From Acidobacteriota bacterium (lineage in GTDB: Bacteria > Acidobacteriota > Terriglobia > Terriglobales > Acidobacteriaceae), in the NCBI GenBank assembly GCA_003225075.1, contig QIAP01000025.1, positions 1 through 37,570 of the forward strand: 37,570 nucleotides of DNA, read 5' to 3'. The position numbers and the translations under genes are program-made. Positions 23,166 through 31,523 of this stretch are shown here, piece by piece. The notes under the pieces were generated by a model. That model saw only the letters and a list, made by a program, of their open reading frames with translations. It was not told the origin of the DNA and did not search any database. How positions within the stretch are numbered: the stretch's first letter is position 1; every line of letters begins with the position of its first letter.

Positions 23166-26100
23166 TTACCAGATTATTTTCACCGCGAACTGCACCTCCC
23201 GCGCCGTAGTTGTGGTCCTGGATAGCAAACCCGCCACGTCGCTTAGAGATCCCGTGGAATCGAAAATATCGGTGTTGTCCGGCGTGGTTGGAGGTCCGAA
23301 ATTGGCGTGGTTGAGGATGTTGAAAATCTCCGCGCGGAACTGCACGTTAAAAGTCTCCGAGATTCTCCTGATGTAATTGTTCTTGAACACAGAGAAGTCT
23401 ACGTTGGTTAAGCCCGGACCAATCAAAATATTGCGTCCGGCATTGCCGCGCAAGTTAAAGCACAACAATGAATTCGGGTCCACAGGCGTGCCGAGGGTCG
23501 GTGGCAGGGGGTCGCAATACTGATTCCAAAACGCCAGGTTAGGTGCTGTTGGAACGGTAAAGCAGTTATTTTTTATGTACTGGGCGGGATTGCCGGGATT
23601 GGTGAGCGTGTTGCATCCCGCACCGCCAAGCCGGTTGGGGAAAGCCCAATCATCGTTGCTGGCGGTGTTCGCTGGATCGTCACCGGTACCCCAGGTGGGC
23701 GTGAAGGGGACGCCATCGTTAGCTTGAAAAATAAGGCCTAATTGCCATCCATCCAGCGCCCATTTTGCTGGTCCTGAGAAAGATTTAGGTGATGGGACTT
23801 CCCATGTGCCATTCACCACCAGTGTGCGTCCGATATTGAAATCAGACAGTCCGCGCCCCAAGCGTAAATCGAACCAATGGAGGCTGGAGATCGAGTTGCC
23901 GAACGCGTCACCCGCCACGGTAGCCGAACTGGTGTCTATGCTTTTTCCCCAGGTGAAGGCACCTTGCAGCTGAAAACCGTGGCTCATGCGCTTGGCCATC
24001 TGTAATTCCAACGCATCGAAATAGGAATGCCCCTTGTACCAAAGTCCTCGAATCGAGCCGAAGTTGGTATTGAACGGGTCTAGGGGAGCGCCAAAGTCTG
24101 GATCAGCCGGATCTGAAATAAATGGCCAAACGTATCCGGCGGAAGTCTTGGTCGGTAGCACCATATCGGCATCATCCACGCGGAAGGGCTGATGTATACC
24201 GCGCGACCCCACATACGCGATCATTCCGGTTAAGTTGGGCGTAAGCTCCTGCTGCACATTGAGGTTCCACTGCATGACGTAATTTCGTTTGGGGTCAGGC
24301 TCGATAAATGTTGCCCGCAATTTGTTGGCTGGAAAGGAGGTAATCCCCGAGAAAAACGTGCCATCCCCGGGATTTTTGATCGAAGTGTATTGGAAGAAGG
24401 GAGCTGCCAACGTCGTCAAAAGTGTGAACTGATAAGGCAGCGGCAGAACATCAAACATTCCTACGCCACCTCGGACTGCCGTCTTGCCGTTATTGAATGG
24501 GTCCCAGGCGAAACCTATGCGCGGTTCAAAATTCTTCAGCGTGGGATTGTTGAAAAACGGGTTCCCGAGATGGGGTGTGGCGTCCGTGATGTTCCTTAAG
24601 TTGGAGAGCTTGCCACTGGCCTCAGTCAGCATGGTGTTCATCTCATAACGCAGACCCAGATTAAGCGTCAGGCCGGGTCGCCATCGCCAATCATCCTGCA
24701 CGTAAACACCAAACAGGGTTGTGCGAAGATTGCGCGGTGAGAGACTGCTGGCGATGCCTCCTTGAAATCTACTAGGGAGATTCTGCAGGAAGGTGCTGCG
24801 GACGAAGTTTCCATTGTCATCAAACTCGCTCAACGACCCAAACTTAAAAATTCCATTCGGATCGGAGAGGGCTCGGATGTTGAGCCGCATGGGTTCGACC
24901 GCGAAGCCGAATTTAATGGTATGGGTACCTTTCGTGATGAAAGCGTCGTCATAGAGCTGGAATGAATTCCACCGGTAAAAATAAGTGGATTCTCCGCCCA
25001 CCCCACCTAAAAAGGGTGTAACCCCGGAGATGAAGACCTGAGTCGCAGTCCTGCCCGGGAAAATGCCGAGAGACGTCTCGCTTGCCAATGGATTAATCGC
25101 CGCCAGGCCCTCATTGTTGTTAACGGTCTCGTGGTTGTACCCAAGGCGCACTGAGTTCGCGAAGCCCGGACTGAAAAGGTGTGTCTCCTCCAGTGCGAAA
25201 ATTTGTCTTGACGATAGGCTGCCGAGCAGGACGTCATTTACGCCATCCGGAGCCGAGTAAGGCGTTCGGTCAAACAGGTAGGTGCCGAAGAGAGCATCCT
25301 TCTCGCTGAATTTGTGATCGATACGGGCTGTAAGAAAATTCTCGTTGACGACCTGCTGACCAGCGAACGTGTATTGCGCAAGGTCTCCGTTTCCGATGAT
25401 CTCTCCGTTGGGCAAATGAAAGAAGGGCAGATACGCCGCTGCAGCAAGGTCCACGCCGTTGGCATCCGTATTCGCGCCAACCGGGAGCTGAGTGGTTTTG
25501 CAGGGGTTTGGTGAGCCTTGTGGTATGGAGCACAGCAACCCTGCACGTGCCGCCAGCGACGGTACAGTAGTCAATGCCGAGATGCCCTTTGATTGCCGAA
25601 TGGCTTCGAAGTCGGCAAAGAAAAATGTACGGTTCTTAAAGATGGGTCCGCCAATCGCGCCCCCGAACTGGTTGCGCTTGAACGGCGGAATCGTGGGACC
25701 GTCGAAAAAGTTTCTAGCGTCCAGCGCGCTGTTCCGCAGGAACTCATAAGCGCTGCCGTGAAAACTATTCGTGCCAGAGCGGGTAACTGCGTTGACAACA
25801 CCGCCGGAAGTCTTTCCGTACTCTGCCGAATAGTTGCTGGTGAGCACAGAAAATTCCTGAATCGCATCGACTCCCAGGCTTCCACCCAGGACGCTGCCGG
25901 GAGCTCCATTTGCGTAATCATTAAGGCTGATGCCATCCAGACGATAATTGTTTTGTTGTGGACGAGCGCCGGAGATGGTCAATTGCTGACCGAAACCGCG
26001 ATTACCACGGTCCGCGCCGACCGTGAACGACGGCTGAGTTTGGATGGTATCAACCCCAGGCTGCAGGGCTGCCAAGTCTGTCCAGCTGCGTCCATTGAGG

Positions 26101-26558
26101 GGCAGCTCACGAACCGTGGTTGCGTTTACCACGGCACTGAGGTCCGAGGTGACAAGTTGCACCGCAGGCGCTTCCGTGGTGACCACAATCTTTTCGCTGG
26201 CCGCCCCGACCTTCATGCCTACGTCCAAAGTCTGGTTTGAGCCCACGGTCAGGGTCACGTCGGCGACGGAGGTCGAAAATCCCCGCGCAGCTACGGTGAC
26301 CTGATAATCCCCAGGCACTAAATTGGGCGCCGTGTAAAAGCCTGCCGAGTCTGATGTAACCGTTCGTGTCACGCCGGTGGCACTGTGTTTTATGGCAACT
26401 TTCACCTGTACCAATGCCGCGCCGGAAGGGTCGGTGACGGTACCTGACAGGGTGGCGCCAGCAACCTGCGCGTAAACCACACTCGACGGCACGAGCGCGA
26501 CAAGCAGGGTCAGAACGATCGCTAAAACTCGGAACTTCATTAAGCGCCAAGTATGCAC
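23166..26558 (-). CDS. Oar-like TonB-dependent receptor, full length
   Basis: A receptor of 1130 residues read from GTG 26558, which has GGGAGG 6 nt upstream; the longest frame (26621) and the ATG at 26540 are alternatives. A signal peptide (MKFRVLAIVLTLLVALVPSS core) is followed by a carboxypeptidase-regulatory-like domain, the plug (LPLNGRSWTD, SGARPQQNNYRLDGISLNDY) and a long beta barrel with QDDWRWRPGLTLNLGLRYEM. Late strands include FNVQFRAEIFNILNHANF, and the protein ends in a C-terminal IIW. Such receptors in Acidobacteriota are presumed to take up oligomeric or complexed nutrients using TonB energy; the ligand is unknown. It is the intact reference for the deleted paralogue at 15026. 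Confidence 0.93.
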   Translation of the reverse strand: MHTWRLMKFRVLAIVLTLLVALVPSSVVYAQVAGATLSGTVTDPSGAALVQVKVAIKHSATGVTRTVTSDSAGFYTAPNLVPGDYQVTVAARGFSTSVADVTLTVGSNQTLDVGMKVGAASEKIVVTTEAPAVQLVTSDLSAVVNATTVRELPLNGRSWTDLAALQPGVDTIQTQPSFTVGADRGNRGFGQQLTISGARPQQNNYRLDGISLNDYANGAPGSVLGGSLGVDAIQEFSVLTSNYSAEYGKTSGGVVNAVTRSGTNSFHGSAYEFLRNSALDARNFFDGPTIPPFKRNQFGGAIGGPIFKNRTFFFADFEAIRQSKGISALTTVPSLAARAGLLCSIPQGSPNPCKTTQLPVGANTDANGVDLAAAAYLPFFHLPNGEIIGNGDLAQYTFAGQQVVNENFLTARIDHKFSEKDALFGTYLFDRTPYSAPDGVNDVLLGSLSSRQIFALEETHLFSPGFANSVRLGYNHETVNNNEGLAAINPLASETSLGIFPGRTATQVFISGVTPFLGGVGGESTYFYRWNSFQLYDDAFITKGTHTIKFGFAVEPMRLNIRALSDPNGIFKFGSLSEFDDNGNFVRSTFLQNLPSRFQGGIASSLSPRNLRTTLFGVYVQDDWRWRPGLTLNLGLRYEMNTMLTEASGKLSNLRNITDATPHLGNPFFNNPTLKNFEPRIGFAWDPFNNGKTAVRGGVGMFDVLPLPYQFTLLTTLAAPFFQYTSIKNPGDGTFFSGITSFPANKLRATFIEPDPKRNYVMQWNLNVQQELTPNLTGMIAYVGSRGIHQPFRVDDADMVLPTKTSAGYVWPFISDPADPDFGAPLDPFNTNFGSIRGLWYKGHSYFDALELQMAKRMSHGFQLQGAFTWGKSIDTSSATVAGDAFGNSISSLHWFDLRLGRGLSDFNIGRTLVVNGTWEVPSPKSFSGPAKWALDGWQLGLIFQANDGVPFTPTWGTGDDPANTASNDDWAFPNRLGGAGCNTLTNPGNPAQYIKNNCFTVPTAPNLAFWNQYCDPLPPTLGTPVDPNSLLCFNLRGNAGRNILIGPGLTNVDFSVFKNNYIRRISETFNVQFRAEIFNILNHANFGPPTTPDNTDIFDSTGSLSDVAGLLSRTTTTAREVQFAVKIIW

Positions 26559-26564
26559 AGAGCA

Positions 26565-26570
26565 CCTCCC
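26565..26570 (-). promoter_or_regulatory. Shine-Dalgarno site deciding the TonB receptor start
   Basis: GGGAGG on the minus strand, 6 nt upstream of GTG 26558. Confidence 0.5.
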
Positions 26571-26605
26571 AAGGGGGCCACGTATCAGTATCGGACTCTC
26601 ATTAA

Positions 26606-26646
26606 CATGACATGAACTCAAAATGAATTTTTACTCATGAGCATGA
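26606..26646. promoter_or_regulatory. Four CATGA repeats in a divergent promoter, candidate operator
   Basis: CATGA occurs at 26606, 26611, 26636 and 26642, i.e. two tandem pairs about 30 bp apart (three helical turns), between the TonB receptor and the AtuA gene. The arrangement suggests cooperative binding by a regulator. The regulator is unknown. Confidence 0.35.
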
Positions 26647-26734
26647 CCGACAAATACGGTTTTCTCTTTTCCGTCGTCAAAGCATGCTATCGTGCGGGCA
26701 AACTTAGATTGTTTTGTCGGTTGTTTAAGAAACG

Positions 26735-28105
26735 ATGCCTAAGACAAAGATAAGAGCTGTCGCTGCTACAGGCAACCTCAGCACAGGATTCCGCGAAGAG
26801 AGTCTGGTTCGCGCCGTGGAACAGGGAGCGAGCTTCGTTGGCTGCGATGCGGGCACCACAGACTCTGGTCCTTACTATTTGGGCTCCGGCAAACCTCGTG
26901 GACCTCGCGAGGGCGTGAAACGAAATCTCCGGCTCGTCTTACGTGAGGCTCTCAAGGCCGGCATCCCGGTAATCGTCGGTTCGGCCGGGCATGCTGGAGG
27001 TCGTCCGCATTTAGAGTGGACACTCGAGATCGTTCGAGAACTGGCTCGCGAACACGACTGGCACTTCAAGCTTGCCGCAATCGATAGTGAAATAGACAAG
27101 GACGTGCTCGCGGACGCTTTCAACCGAGGTGAAATCACTCCGCTTTCGCCCGCTCCTCCGTTGGACGATCGCGCCATCAGGCATGCCGAGCGCTTCGTTG
27201 CGATGATGGGAATCGAGCCCATCCAGCAAGCACTCACGGCGGGCGCCCAGGTCGTAATAGGCGGACGTTGCAGCGACCTCGCAATCTATGCCGCGCTACC
27301 AGTTCTTAGGGAAATTCCTAAATCAGTTGCTTTTCACGCAGGGAAAATCCTGGAATGCGGAGCGGCCAGCGCAGCGCAGCGCTTGTATCCGGATTGCATG
27401 GTAGCCGAACTGGATCAGGATGGATTCACTGTGGAACCTCCCAATCCAGCGATCCGTTGCACCCCACAAAGTGTGGCCGCTCATGCCTTGTATGAGAATG
27501 CCGATCCTTATCGCCTGGTGGAATCCGGAGGAGACCTGGATACCACCGACGCCAAGTATGAGGCTGTGGGCGAGAGTGCGGTGCGAGTCACGGGCAGCCG
27601 ATTTACACCGTCAAACAAATACACCGTCCGCATCGAAGGCGCCACCTTGGTCGGATACCGCTCGATCGTCATCGCAGGGATTAGGGATCCTCTTGTCTTG
27701 CGTCAACTTGACACTTTTCTTTCCACCCTGCGTCCCGTGATAGAGCGAAAAGTGTCCGATAGCATGAAATTGTCAGCGGATGCGTACAGCCTCAATTTTC
27801 GCGTTTACGGACGCAATGGTACCCTCGGCGATTTGGAACAGGTGTCGGAAGCAGGCCACGAAGTTGGACTGATTATCGATGTTGTCGCAGCCACTCAGTC
27901 CGTTGCGGCTGACATCATTCCCATCGCGTCTCACACTGGGCTGCACCATCCCATTCCCGAACACGAAGGTCTGATCAGTAATTTGGCTTATCCATTTTCC
28001 CCCGGAGGAATTGATGCGGGGCCGGTTTACAGCTTCTGCATTAACCATGTGTGGGAACTGACTGAACCATGTAAGCCATTTGCCACGAAGATGGAAGTCT
28101 TGTGA
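26735..28105 (+). CDS. AtuA-family (DUF1446) protein
   Basis: A 456-residue cytoplasmic protein of the AtuA/DUF1446 family, named after acyclic terpene utilisation in Pseudomonas. Recognisable phrases are AATGNLSTGFREESLVRAVE, GCDAGTTDSGPYYLGSG, GSAGHAGGRPHLEW, GGRCSDLAIYAALP and ECGAASAAQRL. The biochemical activity of the family is not firmly known; it is associated with metabolism of branched or hydroxylated acids, often through CoA esters. No other terpene-degradation gene is here. It is divergent from the TonB receptor and followed after 24 nt by a DUF4387 gene, its usual partner, so the two likely form one functional unit. Confidence 0.88.
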   Translation: MPKTKIRAVAATGNLSTGFREESLVRAVEQGASFVGCDAGTTDSGPYYLGSGKPRGPREGVKRNLRLVLREALKAGIPVIVGSAGHAGGRPHLEWTLEIVRELAREHDWHFKLAAIDSEIDKDVLADAFNRGEITPLSPAPPLDDRAIRHAERFVAMMGIEPIQQALTAGAQVVIGGRCSDLAIYAALPVLREIPKSVAFHAGKILECGAASAAQRLYPDCMVAELDQDGFTVEPPNPAIRCTPQSVAAHALYENADPYRLVESGGDLDTTDAKYEAVGESAVRVTGSRFTPSNKYTVRIEGATLVGYRSIVIAGIRDPLVLRQLDTFLSTLRPVIERKVSDSMKLSADAYSLNFRVYGRNGTLGDLEQVSEAGHEVGLIIDVVAATQSVAADIIPIASHTGLHHPIPEHEGLISNLAYPFSPGGIDAGPVYSFCINHVWELTEPCKPFATKMEVL

Positions 28106-28118
28106 ATCTTGCGTCAAC

Positions 28119-28123
28119 GGGAG
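28119..28123 (+). promoter_or_regulatory. Shine-Dalgarno site deciding the DUF4387 start
   Basis: GGGAG located 6 nt before TTG 28130. It favours this start over the TTG at 28109. Confidence 0.45.
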
Positions 28124-28129
28124 AACAAA

Positions 28130-28441
28130 TTGCGCGAACTTTGGCAATTCACAAAACTGATTCGCAGCAAAAATGCGGGCCCCTTTGAGTTGACATTCGA
28201 CATCATGTTCAAAAGCCGTGAGAGTTTTAATGACGTGTTGAAGAGCGAGGCTCTTACCCCCAAGGCGATCGCGCGACTCTACCGCGTGGATGTGAAACAA
28301 GTAAAATTCTTTGTCGTCGAACAACTTCTGACCATTAAGATTTCCATTCCGCGCCGCGTTTTTTCGGGAGACGTAGGGGACACTGACATATATGGGGGGC
28401 AATTCCACAGTCCTTTAGTTCGCTTGCCGGTGAAAGACTGA
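28130..28441 (+). CDS. DUF4387 domain protein (AtuA partner)
   Basis: About 103 residues, single domain: LRELWQFTKLIRSKNAGPFE then LTFDIMFKSRESF, ending HSPLVRLPVKD. The KxIRSKNAGPFELTFDI(M/L)F signature is the DUF4387 hallmark. In many bacteria this domain is encoded next to AtuA/DUF1446, and in fungi the two are fused, which fits the 24-nt spacing here. Function unknown; it probably forms a complex with the AtuA protein. Its stop lies 13 nt from the convergent cytochrome pseudogene. Confidence 0.85.
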   Translation: MRELWQFTKLIRSKNAGPFELTFDIMFKSRESFNDVLKSEALTPKAIARLYRVDVKQVKFFVVEQLLTIKISIPRRVFSGDVGDTDIYGGQFHSPLVRLPVKD

Positions 28442-28454
28442 GCGCGGCCTGCAG

Positions 28455-28993
28455 TCAATGAGTGGCCGGCGACACCCCTGTATCGCTTCCAATTTTTGAG
28501 AGGCTGGCTTGAACTTTTGCGGACAGACTGTCGGCGTGGGCTAGCAGAATACTGACTTGCCACATCTCTGTGCTGGACAACGTTTGCTGAAACCCCGGCA
28601 TACCGGTCATGCGGATGCCGCCAGCCACTTTCCAGTAAGTTTCTCCGGCAGGATCATCGGTGACCCCCTTGCCTTCGAGCAATGCCGGCGGTTTTGGATA
28701 CATGCCTTTCGCAATTGCCGTTTGAGGCTGTTTGGGGAGGCCCTGGCAAACTGCACAGTGCTCGCGGTAGACGTGCGCCCCAGCGGCATAGTTGGATTCA
28801 TCAGTCGCGATCGGTACGGATCTCGGCATTTCCCTCTCTCGCCTGACGCGGAGAGCTTTTTGGCTAATAGTCTTTCAAACGGCATTTCTTGTGCCGCGGT
28901 TGCGACCGGCGCCATTCCGCAGGCGAAGTACACATAGATCGCCACAGGTACGACGATCAGGCCAGCGGCAAAGCCAATCATAAATTTCTTCAC
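28455..28993 (-). pseudogene. Small c-type cytochrome, frameshifted and lacking the heme His
   Basis: The 5' part (GTG 28993, GGAG 6 nt upstream) encodes a membrane anchor or signal segment (MKKFMIGFAAGLIVVPVAIY). It then runs into APVATAAQEMPFERLLAKKL and loses the expected frame near 28838-28848 (GAGAGAGGGAAATG). The 3' part in the neighbouring frame continues SVPIATDESNYAAGAHVYRE, a heme motif and GKGVTDDPAGETYWKVAGGI, MTGMPGFQQTLS. The heme-binding motif reads CAVCQ instead of CxxCH, so the axial histidine is gone. A frameshift plus loss of the ligand indicates decay. Intact relatives are small monoheme cytochromes of respiratory chains; here it may once have served the flavin dehydrogenase (inference). 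Confidence 0.8.
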
Positions 28994-29078
28994 GTTTATC
29001 TCCGCTTTGCAAAATTAACATTCGAGATATTCGCAGCTACCAGATTTCTCGTCATACCACTCCTCCGTTATGCACTTC

Positions 29079-30359
29079 TCATGGACTGACGCTTGATGCC
29101 GATAGAATTACAGCCGTAGGTTTGGCATCGTGACCCCCAAAGTCTTTTCCATGGCGTTCGGACCCCAGCGCGACCACAGTGGCCAGGATCAGAATATTAG
29201 TAATCTCAAACCCAGCTATCGCCCATGCATAGCCGAAGTGATTGCGTAGCGCGTACTCGATAGTCCCCGTGCCTGCGGCAAACAGAATACCGAGTTGATA
29301 GGCAAAGCCAGGAAGCAATCCTCTCACCGAGTTCGGCGATAGTTCGTTAATGTGCGCGGGTATGATTCCCCATGCTCCCTGCACACCCGCCTGAACAAAG
29401 AAAGCGCCCGCGGCAAGAACTAGCAACGATCCCCCGAACGCCCATGCTGGGATTGCCAGCATGGTAAGCATGAGTGCCGCGATTATGCCCTTTCGCCGGC
29501 CAAAGGACTGCGAAAGATGGCCAAATACGATTGCGCCCAAAATGGCGCCAACGTTGTAAAGAATGGCGAGGTAAGAGACCGTCTTGGGCAGGACGCCGTG
29601 CACAGACCTCAGAAAGTCAGGATAGAGATCTTGCGTTCCATGCGAGAGAAATACCATCAGCGTCATTAGGAGCGCGAGGTAACTGAACACTTTCCAATAC
29701 GAAATAGCAGTCTTAACCACCGCGCCCATGGTGGGAACTCGATGCTGCTTCCATGCTTCTGACTCTTTCACATTGAATCGTATATACAGGGCGAGTAAGG
29801 CGGGAAGGCCGCCAACCCAAAACATCGCTCTCCAGCCAAGATTCGGCAGCACGATCCGCGCCGCCACTGCCGCCAGCAGATACCCCATTGAGTACCCGCT
29901 TTGCAGAATGCCAGAGAGCACGCCACGAAGGCGCTTCGGGGCGCTTTCCATCGCCAGCGACGCCCCTACTCCCCATTCGCCTCCCATGCCGATGCCGTAC
30001 AGCATTCGCAGCAACAGAAAGATTGAGTAATTCGGCGCAAATCCGCAGAGAAGTTCGATTACTGAGAAGAAAACGACATTGGCCATCAGCGGACCGCGAC
30101 GGCCATAGCGATCCGCCAGCATTCCAAAGATGACGGCGCCCACCGGCCGCATCGCCAGCGTGGCTGTCAGAGTCCAAATGATGGCGCTCTTGGGAACGCC
30201 GAAATGAATCGCCAGCACATCAACCAAAAATACGAGGACGAAAAAATCAAAAGCGTCGAGGGTCCAGCCGAGATAGCCGGCGGTTACGGCATGCCACTGA
30301 TCGCGCCGTGAAAGGCCTCCGGATGCTCTGTCTGAGGCACCAAGCTCATTTTGCTTCAT
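29079..30359 (-). CDS. MFS transporter, sialate/lactate:H+ symporter (SHS) type
   Basis: A 12-helix carrier of about 426 residues. It has GYLGWTLDAFDFFVLVFLVD in helix 1, FGMLADRYGRRGPLM after helix 2, MLYGIGMGGEWGVGASLAME in helix 4-5 and GHLSQSFGRRKGI in the second half. These features match the sialate:H+/lactate symporter group (NanT/Jen1-like), consistent with import of lactate or related hydroxy acids. ATG 30359 is preferred; TTG 30365 is in frame two codons upstream. It lies downstream of two propeller genes on the same strand. Confidence 0.92.
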   Translation of the reverse strand: MKQNELGASDRASGGLSRRDQWHAVTAGYLGWTLDAFDFFVLVFLVDVLAIHFGVPKSAIIWTLTATLAMRPVGAVIFGMLADRYGRRGPLMANVVFFSVIELLCGFAPNYSIFLLLRMLYGIGMGGEWGVGASLAMESAPKRLRGVLSGILQSGYSMGYLLAAVAARIVLPNLGWRAMFWVGGLPALLALYIRFNVKESEAWKQHRVPTMGAVVKTAISYWKVFSYLALLMTLMVFLSHGTQDLYPDFLRSVHGVLPKTVSYLAILYNVGAILGAIVFGHLSQSFGRRKGIIAALMLTMLAIPAWAFGGSLLVLAAGAFFVQAGVQGAWGIIPAHINELSPNSVRGLLPGFAYQLGILFAAGTGTIEYALRNHFGYAWAIAGFEITNILILATVVALGSERHGKDFGGHDAKPTAVILSASSVSP

Positions 30360-30434
30360 AGTCAAACTCGCGAGTTCCGTGGATCATTCTACGGCCCCCG
30401 CGAGATCAGCGATTCGTTCGACCTCAGGTCGTCA

Positions 30435-31460
30435 CTACTTGCCAACCACAACGATAACGATAGAACCAGGTACTACCGGAGGACGTGGGTGCGCGCCCGG
30501 ATCGCCATTAAACTTCGCCGTGGGTAGATAAATTGTGTGTGTGGAGGCGTCGAGTGCCATGGTTTTCGAGCCCGGCGCGGAAGTTAGATTCTGGGTCACC
30601 TCATATTTTCCCGACGCATTCTTATGAACAATAGTCAGCTTGCCCTCGCCATTCGAAGCGAACGCGTATCCGGTTTCTGGATCAAATGCCAGGGCATCAC
30701 AGTCGTCTCCGATTGGCAGCGTCTGCATCAGCTTTCCACTCTCGCTGTCCACAATCGCCATCAACTTATTCGAGCACGCGGAGAACAGTGTGTGGCTGCT
30801 GCGATCGATGGCCAAGCCCGACGGCTCTTCACATCCCGCGATCGGCCAAGTTGCTTTGACTTTCTTATTTGCAGTGTCAATAACAGTGAGCGCGCCTTTG
30901 TCCTCCAGATTCACAAACAGATTTCCGTCGTCATCGTAAACCGCAAACTCCGGTTTGCCGCCCAGCGGAATTGTGGCGACAACCTGCCGTTTTTCTGCAT
31001 CGATGACTGACGAAGAATTACCCTTGCCATTCTGCACAAACACATTATGCGTTGCCGGATGATAGACGATCGAATCCGGATTCCCGCCCGTATCTATTTT
31101 TGTCAGCACCTTCAGCGTTTTCAGATCGAAAACCGAGACCTTATTCTCCCCACCGTTGCTGGTGAACCCCACTCCGAAATCAGGTGCCAGTGCCACACCG
31201 TGAGCGCCGGGCGTATCCGGAATGTCGCCGACCACTGCACCAGAATCGGCGTCAATTACTGAGAAGTGCGTCGCACGCGACATGTAAAGACGACGCGACT
31301 GGCCATCGACGTACAGGTAATCCCATCGTCCGCTGCCCTCCAGGGGAAACTTTTTGATTACCTTGAACTGGCTGGTGTCGGCATCTCCCGCCACCACGCA
31401 GATTGTCCCCAACGCAAGGAAGCTCAAAACAAGTATTGAATTACGAATGATGCAGCGCAT
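30435..31460 (-). CDS. Secreted YncE/YVTN-like beta-propeller, divergent member
   Basis: A 341-residue exported protein (signal peptide MRCIIRNSILVLSFLALGT core; AGGAGA 8 nt before the ATG). Blades are seen in GRWDYLYVDGQSRRLYMSRA, VIDADSGAVVGDIPDTPGAH, VFDLKTLKVLTKIDTGGNPD and VIDAEKRQVVATIPLGGKPE. It is the most distant of the four propellers in the window and is closer to the YncE-type sequences common in acidobacteria. It ends in a hydrophobic valine-rich stretch (GSIVIVVVGK). No catalytic residues are recognised. It is probably co-transcribed with the propeller upstream (63-nt gap) and the SHS carrier downstream. Confidence 0.88.
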   Translation of the reverse strand: MRCIIRNSILVLSFLALGTICVVAGDADTSQFKVIKKFPLEGSGRWDYLYVDGQSRRLYMSRATHFSVIDADSGAVVGDIPDTPGAHGVALAPDFGVGFTSNGGENKVSVFDLKTLKVLTKIDTGGNPDSIVYHPATHNVFVQNGKGNSSSVIDAEKRQVVATIPLGGKPEFAVYDDDGNLFVNLEDKGALTVIDTANKKVKATWPIAGCEEPSGLAIDRSSHTLFSACSNKLMAIVDSESGKLMQTLPIGDDCDALAFDPETGYAFASNGEGKLTIVHKNASGKYEVTQNLTSAPGSKTMALDASTHTIYLPTAKFNGDPGAHPRPPVVPGSIVIVVVGK

Positions 31461-31523
31461 TTTAGTTCTCTCCTATAGATTGAAGATCCGGTGTGGTCAT
31501 TTTTCGTGACGGATATCGGTCAT

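Noticed and set aside
27773-28408. 211-residue minus-strand frame over AtuA and DUF4387
   Set aside because: It spans two genes with strong family signatures on the other strand and has no recognisable domain.
30419-30431. CGACCT-C-AGGTCG palindrome as a terminator after the propeller gene
   Set aside because: The loop would be one base and there is no T-tract.
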